Source: Azolla caroliniana | Taxonomy: Eukaryota; Polypodiophyta | Length of the DNA: 64,000 nucleotides | Direction: 5' to 3' | NCBI GenBank assembly: GCA_043228905.1 | Contig: JBHGNT010000009.1 | Span: forward strand, 10,106,001 to 10,170,000 | Shown here: positions 34,269 to 43,807 of the stretch, one piece after another | How positions within the stretch are numbered: position 1 is the first letter of the stretch | Layout of the letters: each line of letters begins with the position of its first letter | Notes under the pieces: generated by a model | What the model saw: the letters and a program-made list of their open reading frames with translations, nothing else | Database searches by the model: none | What the model was told of the DNA's origin: nothing | Program-made: the position numbers and the translations under genes

Positions 34269-35599
34269 TTATCGTACAAGGGACAACTCATCAAATTTTA
34301 CTGACCTACTGTAAATTATTTTACCTGTTTGTGGGTTGAATATTTTGTATGCTTTGAAGCATCTATCATCCAACTTTGATCTGTGATGTGGATTTACATA
34401 TACATAGGCTATTGCACTAAATTTTTTGAGATGGGAAACATCATGTATGTCACCATACCATAATGTAAATGGAATTTCGCCTTGTAATGCAATGTGAGAA
34501 GTCCTATTTTGCAGATAGCAGGTTGTGGAGATTGCGTCTTCCCAGAACCGTTGTTTCATTTGTCTCGTTTTGAGCAGACTACGAGCAACATTTAACAACG
34601 TTCTGTTCTTTCTTTTAGCAATGCCATTCTGCTGTGGAGGGTAGGGTACTGTTTTTTGATGAATTACTCCATTTTTGTTGAAAAAAATCTCCCATTCTTG
34701 GGATACATATTCTCCACCATTATCGCTTCTCACCTTTTTAATTGTTCTTGATGTTTGATTTTCTGCGAGCTATTTGTATTTCCAGAATGATGCAAATGCC
34801 TCATTTTTCGTTTCTAAGAAGCTGACTACTATGAATGTGGTAGTATTATCAATAAATGAAATGAAATACCTTGCTTTGGAGAGAGACAATACAGGAAATG
34901 GGCCACACATTTCTGTATGAACAAGTTGAAGTGGGAATTCTGTAATAGTAGATTGCTTTTGGCAAATGGTTGATGGGACATCATTCCGAACAAGCAGCTT
35001 TCACATATAGAAATAGTTTTGAAGTGTATTTTTGGTAATCCTTTCATTCTTTTTAGTTGTTGACACTAAAGTGCTGAAATAGTCATGTGACCAAAACGAC
35101 AATGCCATAAATATGTAGCTGAGTGCACTGATTGTTTCTTTGTTTGCACAGGTGCAACTAATGCATATGTTGATTGATTATGGACTGGATACCGATGTTG
35201 TTCTTTAGGACAGACCATCTGAATGGATGAGTTACCATCTTGAAATTGTAGAATTGCTTTATCTCTGCAAAATTGAATTGTAAGTCCATCTATTGTAGCT
35301 TGTACGACTGATAACAGATGTTTTGCCAATCCAGGCACATAATACACATTATGAACAGTAATTTGGTGATCTTTTGAAAGTTTGATTTTAATTGTACCTT
35401 TACTAATTGCAGATTTCTTTCCTTTATCACCAAAAATCACTTGCAACTGATTGGAGAGAACTTGATAATCTCCTAGCCAGTCTCTTCGGTATGTGAGATG
35501 GTGTGTGGCACCAGTATCCAGGTACCATGTGTCATAATCTGTTTTAAATTCTTCTAAAGTGACGTGGTATGCTTGAATAATGTTTCCTTCTTCTAGCAT
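34269..35599 (-). pseudogene. copia-M protease and integrase remnant
   Basis: Protease: WYLDTGATHHLTY at about 35510..35550 carries the DTGA catalytic motif. The integrase zinc-binding His pair is in LWHCRFGHM (about 35075..35100). The core follows with FISFIDN (about 34865), SDNGGEYVSQEWE (34690..34730) and PPQQNGIAKRKNRTLLN (34585..34640), in which the expected Glu position is altered. The C-terminal KRFWEDAI-like and NPHHRSKLDDR.FKAY blocks end near 34290. Stops near 34760 and a frame change near 35060 inactivate it. Confidence 0.88.
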
Positions 35600-36514
35600 G
35601 TCGTCATAATCACCTCCTAATTCTGAATAGCATTTTGATTTATCATTAGATTTATCCTCTAAAATGACATTGTTGGCTTGTGGTTGTTTCTTATTTTCAA
35701 CAAATTGCTTGAATCGACATACCCTCTCGGTGTGCCCTTCTCTTTTGCAATATGTGCAGACTAGTTTGAAACCTCCACTAGGCTATTTTGATGAAGTTCT
35801 CTATGATTCATTTCCCTTTCTTGAATTAGAGACTTCAATGGATTTGTAATTGTCAGATCTAGGCTTGTAGCGATTGTTATATGACAATTTTTGTGGTTTG
35901 TTGGCTGCAGCAGTCATTGCCATTGAAGGAGTAGAATTTTTAAGTTGTTGTCATCGATTTTCATGATGAACTTTTGGAATTAGATCAGATAAGGAGTTAC
36001 CCTGGCTATTCATAGTGATGAAAGTATTCCAAGATTTTGGAAGTTTACTCAATAAGAGCCCAATCTTCATTTCTTTTGAGATTTCATTTCCGGTATTGGT
36101 GGCTTCTTTGAGATATGTCTCCCAGGCATCCAAGAAGGTAAGAACATCTTCTTCCTGCAAAACACACATGTGAAATAGGGTAGCAAGAGTATGGATTCTA
36201 GTTGTACCATCTTGTGGTTCAAACATCTGTTTTAGTTTGGACCACATTTCTGCTGTAGTTGTGAGTTTTCGAATGGCATTAACCTGCCTGTCTTCTACAT
36301 GTAGCAATATTTCAAGTTTTGCCCGTTTATCTTTGTTTTTCCATTCTTTCCATGCTTCTTATTGTGTGCCTTTTGGTGCTTGACAGGTTCCCCCGGTGAC
36401 TTCAAGTAGCTCCTCCAAGTCAAGTAGTCACTCCATCCTTGGTTTCCAAATTCTGTAGTTCTTTGCGTTAAGTTTATCTACCAAGTATTTTCTTGCCTAA
36501 GTGGAGCTTGCCAT
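35600..36514 (-). pseudogene. copia-M gag remnant
   Basis: It starts at ATG 36514 (MASST). The first 70 codons hold three stops (ARKYLVDKLNAKNYRIWKPR, then a EWKNKDKRAKLEILLHV block). The frame then gives ATTAEMWSKLKQMFEP, then LLSKLPKSWNTF to 35951. A CCHC knuckle CTYCKREGHTERVC lies near 35718..35760. Homologous to the usual copia Gag. Confidence 0.85.
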
Positions 36515-36631
36515 AATGTTGAGGTTGTTGTCTCGTTTTCTCTTCTTTCTTTTTTTCTTTTTTTTTTCCGAAGTGGAGTATGGAGTGGGAGGTATATTTT
36601 TAGGCTTCGTACTAACCTCGCTCTAATACCA

Positions 36632-36957
36632 TGTAAAGAAATGAGAGATACATGAACAGAAAAGAGGAGAATTGTCGCTGCTATGTAATAGATAATAAGA
36701 TGGGATTAGAGGCTGGAATACAACTACAAGCGTTAATTGCTACAACAACTAGAACATACTAACACCACACTCTAACGTTCCTAGTTTCCTCTTTATATGA
36801 TGGAGGAAGTGGAGGGAACGTTGGATGTGTTTGAAAAATACAGTTACTAATAAAAAGAAAACAATAATAGTTAATAATAGTAACTAATCTAATGTGGTGT
36901 AGAGTTAATGTGGCAACTAAAATTAGTTGCTCTATAATTGTTTTGTTGTTTCTAACA
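36632..36957 (-). repeat. copia-M 5' LTR (right copy)
   Basis: 326 bp, the partner of 31062..31388, followed by TSD AGCTC. The primer site lies directly inside at 36621..36631. Confidence 0.93.
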
Positions 36958-36962
36958 AGCTC

Positions 36963-37907
36963 TAGAAGCGTGGATTCACTCTTAATGAGGCCCCACGAAT
37001 GCAAACGAATGTGAATATGAATACATGTTCAAGTATCGTTTTCTTTTCTTGTTTTCAAATTTCTTTTAAGTTGCTCGCAGGCAAGCAAACAACCAACAAA
37101 GAAGTTGCATCCTATGCATAATGATTACACCCTCGCCTCTCCTTGCATCCTATTCTCGGCCCACAAATTAGGGTTTTGATTGAAATTAGGGTTTCAGCTG
37201 AAACCCTAATTTCGGCCATATTTCTTTCCTATTCTCAGCCTATATCCTTGTCTTTCCTATTCTCAGCCTATATTCTCAGTTGAAGAAGTGTTGGGCCTAC
37301 AAACTCAAGGTTTTGTTGAAACCCTACTTTTAGCTGAAGCCCTAATTACTTAATTATTAGTGAATTAATTAATGTTTTGGTCAATAATGAATGTTTTAGT
37401 GATTTAATTTATGATCAGTCAATTAATTAATGTTTTAGTGAATTAAATCTTTTTTATTATGTAAATGATAATGTATTCTTGAATATGACAAATATCACAC
37501 ATAACAAATACCACCAATGTTTCAATCTATGAAGTCTCTTATCATAAGCCACCATAATGTAAGAAACATCAAAGTGGGGATTTAACACCTAAATTGACAC
37601 AAATGTGTAGACACTTTCAACGTTCATACCTTGCTAACAATAAGGAAATAATAAACGTCTACTTAACCAACATATAATTAAGTAGATATACGAAGGCATC
37701 AATAACATATAAATTACTCGACTATTGATTGATGGAAAAGAAATGATATGATGGTTGAAAAGTAGATTGTCGCATTGCAACCTAACACCTTTGAACCATC
37801 AAGCTTAAAACACTAACACAATGCTTAAGGTTATCTCTATAACAACAACTAAGAGAAAAACCTACGGGTTTCTATAGGTTACAAACGAGAAAGATGCTAA
37901 AGATTGT
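36963..37907. other. spacer with a perfect palindrome and short direct repeats
   Basis: AT-rich. A 32-bp perfect palindrome centred on CAGCTG lies at 37182..37213, with the plant telo-box AAACCCTAA in each arm. Just right of it, TTTCCTATTCTCAGCCTATAT occurs twice within about 30 bp. The rest is featureless or LINE 5' sequence. Confidence 0.6.
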
Positions 37908-38253
37908 GTGGAGGGGGATGTTGTAGAGGTGGTGATGGAGACCAAGTCTATGTTAGCAACTTTTGACAGGTTTTATGATCGTGGTGTTATTTTTTATTTC
38001 ACTAGCAAACTTCCTTTGGTATCATGGATTAAGTTGTGGTTGAATTCATTCATAATGCCAAATTGTGTTGAGGATGTGTATGTGGGTCCAAGAGGTTTCT
38101 ATCATGTGGTTTTTCAATTGTTAGAACAACATACGACTTTTTCTGGCAAAGGTACCAATCTTTTTTTATTCAAGATTAGTGCATGTGATGGAATGATTTC
38201 TAGTGGTGGATTATAAAGATTTATTAAAACAACAATGTCCAATTTGGGTGACC
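37908..38253 (+). pseudogene. LINE ORF1 fragment (left piece)
   Basis: Open frame 37908..38216 encodes VIFYFTSKLPLVSWIKLWLN, then VEDVYVGPRGFYHVVFQLLE. This resembles the N-terminal DUF4283-like region of plant L1-type ORF1 proteins (a conserved Trp, then GF...F). It ends where gypsy-H LTR sequence begins. The likely continuation is at 54524. Assignment rests on that context and on weak similarity. Confidence 0.5.
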
Positions 38254-38893
38254 GTACGTATAATAAATAAATTATTTATTACGTGCATAGGGCAAGATTT
38301 AAACTTGTACCTCAACATAAATAAACTTCAACCTTACCATTGTACTAACTTAACCTTAGTGTTTTAAATATAGATTTAATACCTATAAGACCTTTATTTA
38401 TGCCTGGCTTTATTAAAAGGTAAACCATGCATTTTTAGAGTGCGTGAATACTTTATAAACCAATAAAAAAAAAAATACTCGTGCACATCTAACGTGCATG
38501 AGCACTATATTTAGGAAATAGAAGTATAGTGGAAAAAAGAACTCATGCACATTTAGTGTGCATGAACACTTTAGGAAAAGTAGGAAGCGATGCTTAGTCT
38601 CTCCCATCCTTATATAAGGAGGAGAGAAATATGTATAAGGTTGTTGATTATATTACAAGGGTTGATTAATATAATATATTTGTGGGATTCACGAATTTGC
38701 TAACTATTTTTCTCTCTTAATCTGAGTACTCACGAATATACTATACTTGTGGGATTCACGAGTTTTTCATATCTTTCTTTCTTACAATATATTTCATATT
38801 CTTAATTGCCTTAGAATTTTCTTTTCTCCTAGTCCAAAACCTCAGTGGTTCCCGCTTGACTCACGCAACGATCCGGAGTCGAAAGGCACGACA
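38254..38893 (+). repeat. gypsy-H 5' LTR, first 70 bp or so missing
   Basis: Matches the full reversed LTR at 53186..54050. It has a TATA-like CCTTATATAAGG near 38608..38619 and repeated GTGGGATTCACGA blocks, and ends GGCACGACA at 38893. Its left edge is LINE sequence rather than TGTCGTAG. An antisense tRNA-like segment lies at about 38280..38350. Confidence 0.85.
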
Positions 38894-38910
38894 CAAGCGG
38901 TGAACCCGAC

Positions 38911-40059
38911 ATGAAAACGGGTGGCATGGAGTTGGAAAATCAACCGGAGGCTAACAACATGATGATGATGTTCGAGCGGATGCTTCAAGAACAATGTGCG
39001 ATGTCGGAGATAGCGGCGACAGTAGAGTGGCTCGTGCAACGGATCGGGCAATTCAACGGAAAGGATGTATCACGATATCTTCGGGACTACAAGGCGGAAA
39101 TGCTACGGTGCGGGATTTCGGTAGGATTGCAAGTGACATCCTTCAACCGGGTGGCTACCGACGGGCTTCAAGCAAGTATCCACGGGCTACGACAACAAAA
39201 TCCGACGTGGGAAGCGTTTGAAGAGGCGCTAAAGACCACGTTCACTATCGAGGATTCCTCCAAGGCAACGCGGAAAGGATTTAAGGATTGGGTGGAAACG
39301 TTGGACAAGGAGATGAAGGTCCTCGATGTGTTTTCGGCATTCGAAAGTCGGTTCGGGAGATTGTCTGCGAGAGATCAAGCTATCCTCGCACCGGACAAAG
39401 TTATCATGTTCTTACGAGCCGTAGACATCCGAGACTGGAAGGATCTTGGAGTGCTTCTAGAGGACACGACTACTGAGAGTGGCCTCACCGAAACATGGGA
39501 AAGCGTGCGGGATATCGTCGCGCGATACACAAAGAGGGGGCAATGGCTTGCCAATGAAGAAAAGAGGGTTTTGGAACCGATTCCGAAACCGAGATCCGGA
39601 TAGGAAGACCATCAACTGCGGGCTTGGGAAGCTACGACCGAGAAGGGAATCGACGCAACTACGGTGGAGCAGTTGTTGAAGGAGATGGAGAATCTAAAAA
39701 TCGTGATGGTGAAGAAGTCGGATGACCGTCCCACAAGTTCCAAGTATATGGACCGTCGGTGCATATGGTGCGATAGCACTGAACATGATCGAAGGGATTG
39801 CGACGAGCACAAGGAAGCGCTACGACGGGAACTTATCTACTACGAGGGAAATCAGATTCATTCGATGGACTCTCGGAAGCCGCTCAGACCGAACTTCCGA
39901 AAAGGCGGCATGAAGAAGGTCCTAGAGGAGGAAATAGTGGCGAAGAGGAATTACGCGACAACCATGGGAATACGTGTCGGGGATTCATCGGGAGTAAAGG
40001 TGTCTTTTTGGCCGGAAGTGCTAGAAAACACCGAGAAAACCGACTCCAACGAGATCTGA
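38911..40059 (+). pseudogene. gypsy-H gag, one in-frame stop
   Basis: It starts MKTGGMELENQPEA at 38911. The capsid-like region has VEWLVQRIGQFNGKDVSRYLRDYK and WEAFEEALKTTFTIED, then FKDWVETLDKEM. A TAG at 39601..39603 splits the ORF, but the same frame continues to TGA 40057..40059 with LLKEMENLKIVMVKK and the CCHC knuckle CIWCDSTEHDRRDC (about 39763..39805). Without the stop the protein would be about 382 residues. It would form the particle and bind RNA. Confidence 0.85.
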
Positions 40060-40141
40060 AGCACCGCGGAAGGAATCCGGGAAGCTATGGGATGGGAGTG
40101 CCCTGTCGATAAGAATAGCGTATACGCCCTATGTCAATTAC

Positions 40142-40854
40142 ATGAGGTGTATATGGACAAGAAGCGACGACGCGCGGAGGATGCGACCTGACCATCGAAG
40201 ACACTGGAGAGCTGGAACTCCGACGGAAGAGGGAAAGGAAAAACAATTCCGACATTCAAACTCGCTTCGGACAGACATAAAGAAAGTGTTCGAGGAGAGA
40301 ATCCTCGACAGCCGGGTAGATTTTTCGCTTCGGGAACTACTCGGAATAACAAAAAAGGAGTTCCATGATCTTCTTGTGGATCTTGTGAAAAGAAAAAGAC
40401 AAACTATGGAGGAAAATGCGCCGATGGTGAATGCATATACCATTCTGATGAACGACACCGAAGTGGAGGACGAGATTCCGAATTCCCACTATACAAAGCC
40501 ACACTAGGCGCTTGCAACTACCGAGACTCCGGTCCGAATCGGCAACATCAAAGAGCCCGTGCTAGCATTGATTGATCACGGATCGGAGATAAATTTGATG
40601 TCTAAGGAGTTCTACTGGAAGGGGAAGTGGCCTATTAACACCAATCATGGATAGACGATCCGGGTGGCCACTAAAGCAATGGAAGATCTATTTGCGGCTT
40701 GTCCAGATGTGATGGTGAAGATCGGGGATGTCAAGATCGACCAAAATTTCTTCGTACAAGATGAGGTCTCACACTCCATGATCCTCGGGCAACCCTTTGT
40801 CACGGCTTCACGGATGGAGACGAAGGTGCTCGACAGTGGTGCGACTTTTGCATG
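40142..40854 (+). pseudogene. gypsy-H linker and protease, broken
   Basis: First block (40142..40507): a basic/charged segment with RVDFSLRELLGITKKEFHDL. After a stop, the frame gives NIKEPVLALIDHGSEINLMSKEF (about 40545..40615). This is a retropepsin-like site with D-H-G-S in place of the usual D-S/T-G. VKIGDVKIDQNFFVQ and SHSMILGQPFV (the flap and C-terminal LGQPF motif) follow to 40854. A TAG near 40651 interrupts it. The protease would process Gag-Pol. Confidence 0.78.
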
Positions 40855-41115
40855 AATTCGGAGCCAAAACGGAGGGAAATCCGTCCAATTCCTAATAGTG
40901 CTGGCAAATCATGAAAGGAACAAGAGAGAGCTCTTGTCCCAAACAAGAATGGATTTTTAGAGAGGACTATTGCGGAGTGGGGAAGTGATAGTCCGAGAAG
41001 CCCTGATACCCCACACAGGAAGAAAACTCTCGGAGCAAAACAAGTATGAATCGGTCCGGATGGGGCATCCACGTACACAGCCGTAACCGGAGGAATGAAG
41101 AAAGAATACTGAAAA

Positions 41116-43292
41116 GTGGAGGATAAGTTACGTTCGGCATCAATAATAAAAGAAGACGACGAAATCGTGGAAATAGTCGAAGAAGTGTTCTATGGGAGCA
41201 CGCTACAACGGCTTGAAGAGCTCCTGGAAGATACAAGCCAAGGAAACCGGGTAATTCCGGTGGAATCGGTTGAGATGTACGAGATCATTGCGAAAATGGG
41301 GCTGGATGTGCTCTTGAAAGAAGAAGCAATGGTAAGTAAGAAATACAAGACCGTGGAGAAGAAGGTGAAACCGGCCGCGGGACCACTACCCGAAAGTCAT
41401 CGACTTGCTCAAGGAGAAGGTGGCGATGGGGATTCTAGAGCCATCAAACGCTACATACTCGAATCGATGGTTTACGGTTCCGAAGAAGAATGGATCACTC
41501 TGATTTATCCAAGACTTGCAATCGGTGAACAAGGTCACGATCCGGAACTCGGGAGTCGGTCCAATAGTGGACGAATTTGCAGAACCTTTTGCTGGACGTG
41601 ATATATACTCCTCCGGGTATGACCAATTCCAACTAGCCGTGGAGAGCCGAGACATCACCACAATGCGGACACCGATAGGGTTAGTCCGAATGTGGACACT
41701 ACCACACGGAGCGACAAACTCGGTTGCACATATGATGAACGCGATGAACAAGGTGCTTCGAGATTGCATCATGGAGATAACGATGCCGTTCTTAGATGAC
41801 ATTCTGATGAAAGGATGCGCGGTAGAAGAAAAAGATGAAACTATGGATGATCGAGGATGCCGAAAGTTCGTAGTCGACCATATTCGCGATTGCAAGAAAG
41901 TGCTTCGAAAGTTAGAAGATGTGCACCTAACACATTCCGGGGAGAAATCGGCATTCGGGCAAGAAGAGATATTGGTAGTCGGACATCTATGTGGGCCCTA
42001 CGGCCGAAGACTGTCACCGACCAAGATCGATGCGATTCAAGCTATGAAAGAAATATGCGAGTCACAATCTGAAGTCCGAAGGTTTCTCAGAGCATGTGCA
42101 TTCTACCACATATGGATTCCGCACTATGCACATATTGCGGACCCACTCTATCACTTGTTGCGGAAGGGTAAGAAGTTTGAATGGAAACCGGAGCATACCA
42201 AAGCCGTGAAGAAGCTCAAGAAATCACTACGAAGGGCAAAAGCACTAAAGAAGCCGAACTATGACTGACCGATCATAGTAACGGTTGACACAAGTCCAAC
42301 TGGAATTGGATGGGTCATCAATCAAGCCGATCCGGATGGTTCGCGATATCTGATCCGATTCGAAGCAAAGGTTCTCAACGAAAGGCAACACGGGTATGCA
42401 CAAGTCAAAAGAGAATTATGGGGAGTTGTGTCGGCAATCAAATCGGATTGAGATTATTTGATCGGAGCGGAAGTAGTGATCGAAACATATTGTCTTCCGA
42501 TACTCGGGATGATGCTGTGTTGCACGATACCGGATGTGGCTATGCTAAGATGGATTGCATATGTTAAGTCGCTTAACCCGGACGTACGACACATCTCCGG
42601 AAAAGACAACGCGGTAGCGGATATGCTATCAAGGGCTCAGTTCAGAGATGGCATAGCCGAATCCGATAATGAAGATGTTTCTGAAGACTACTTTGCTTCG
42701 GAGCACATATGCCGAGTAAACGTAATCCAAGAATTCCAAGAAGAAGAATACGAGGGAGAAAGCTTGACGATCGGGAAGATGCTACAAGAGATCAAGGTGT
42801 TAATGAACGATAAAGAAAAGAGAGCCAAGATCCAAAGTAAGAAGCGACAAGTCCGAAAGTTCTTCTTGAAAAAGGGATTAATATGGAGGGAGCCGAAAAG
42901 ACTGGATGGCATACCACTTCGGGTAGTTGGAACGAAAGAGCAACGAAACCGGATAATATCTGACTTTCATGAATCCGATTGGGCTGGACATCGAGGAACA
43001 TGGGCAACTTTTGTGAAAATCAAACAAAAATATTGGTGGAAGAATATGTACAAAGATGTAGCGGAGTTCACGGGAAGCTGCGAGAAGTGTCAAGTCTACT
43101 CTGGGGTTCGACACCGAGATGAATTACCTCCAACATTTTCACCGACAATCAACTTCAAGTGGATGGTCAACATTGTAGCCATGCCAACCGGGATCAAACA
43201 AAAAAAGTACTTGGTGTTAGCTCAGGAAGATCTCATAAACCAAGTAGAAGGTCGAGCACTACGAAGGAAAACGTGTTTTGTAGTATGCCAAT
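41116..43292 (+). pseudogene. gypsy-H RT, RNase H and integrase, left piece
   Basis: RT blocks are LQSVNKVTIRNSGVGPIVD, then TPIGLVRMWTLPHGATNSVA and MPFLDDILMKG (41516..41830, the catalytic box being FLDD). Also seen are LCGPYGRRLSPTKIDAI and FLRACAFYHIWIPHYAHIAD. RNase H-like VDTSPTGIGWVIN lies near 42285..42320. LRWIAYVKSLNPDVRHISG and ADMLSRAQF follow. The integrase zinc domain reads H...H (WAGHRGTW) and CEKCQVYSG. The core is cut by gypsy-2 after VVCQ at 43292. Frame changes occur near 41500 and 42268..42450. Confidence 0.88.
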
Positions 43293-43748
43293 TGTTACCC
43301 GGAACCGGACAGTCAGTTTTACCGAACAAGTGGGAAAGCGTCGAAAACGGAGTCGGTTCGGATCGACTGTTCGGATCAATGACTCAGCAGTGAACGAAGA
43401 GAACTAAGTTAGTTAGATAATTTTGTAATTCTTGATAGTAAGTAGGAATAGTTCTTGATGAGAAAAGACCTTCGGTATACCTATAAAAGGGAACTGAAGG
43501 CATTGTAAGAAAGGTCGTTTATTTAGTAATATAAGTTTAAGTTAGGAATATCATGTACGGATTCTGTGTTCTTTCTATTGTCTATGTTGTTAAGTGCAAG
43601 CTTCCTAATTTATAACTAAGTAACGATCACGGTAATTACCGATTATTATAGTATATTTCCATTCATAAAACACAATTCCTTGTTAGAACGTTGAGTAGCG
43701 ACGTTTTCTCTTCTGTATCGGTAGTAGTTAGTAATTAGCCGAATAACA
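43293..43748 (+). repeat. gypsy-2 5' LTR
   Basis: 456 bp, TGTTACCCGG... to ...CGAATAACA. CCTATAAAAGGGAAC (about 43480..43495) is a good TATA box for the element promoter. Confidence 0.97.
43487..43496 (+). promoter_or_regulatory. gypsy-2 LTR TATA box
   Basis: TATAAAAGGG in the middle of the LTR would place the transcript start about 30 bp downstream. An identical copy lies in the 3' LTR near 52394..52403. Confidence 0.6.
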
Positions 43749-43757
43749 CAGAAGAAA

Positions 43758-43771
43758 TTTGGCACGCCCGG
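43758..43771 (+). other. gypsy-2 primer-binding site
   Basis: TTTGGCACGCCCGG begins nine bases after the 5' LTR. It shares TTGGCACGC with the gypsy-1 site. Confidence 0.65.
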
Positions 43772-43807
43772 TTACATCTGCAATTAAGCAGAGAACAAAT
43801 CGAATGG

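Larger units (their letters stand above)
31062..36957 (-). mobile_element. copia-M, full-length decayed Ty1/copia element
   Basis: 5896 bp, flanked by TSD AGCTC (31057..31061 and 36958..36962), with LTRs of 327 and 326 bp. On the minus strand the order is 5' LTR, primer site TGGTATTAGAG (36621..36631), gag, protease, integrase, RT, RNase H, polypurine tract (GAGAGGG at about 31389..31395) and 3' LTR. All genes are broken. A tRNA-like triple repeat sits in the 3' part (31826..32140). Confidence 0.95.
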
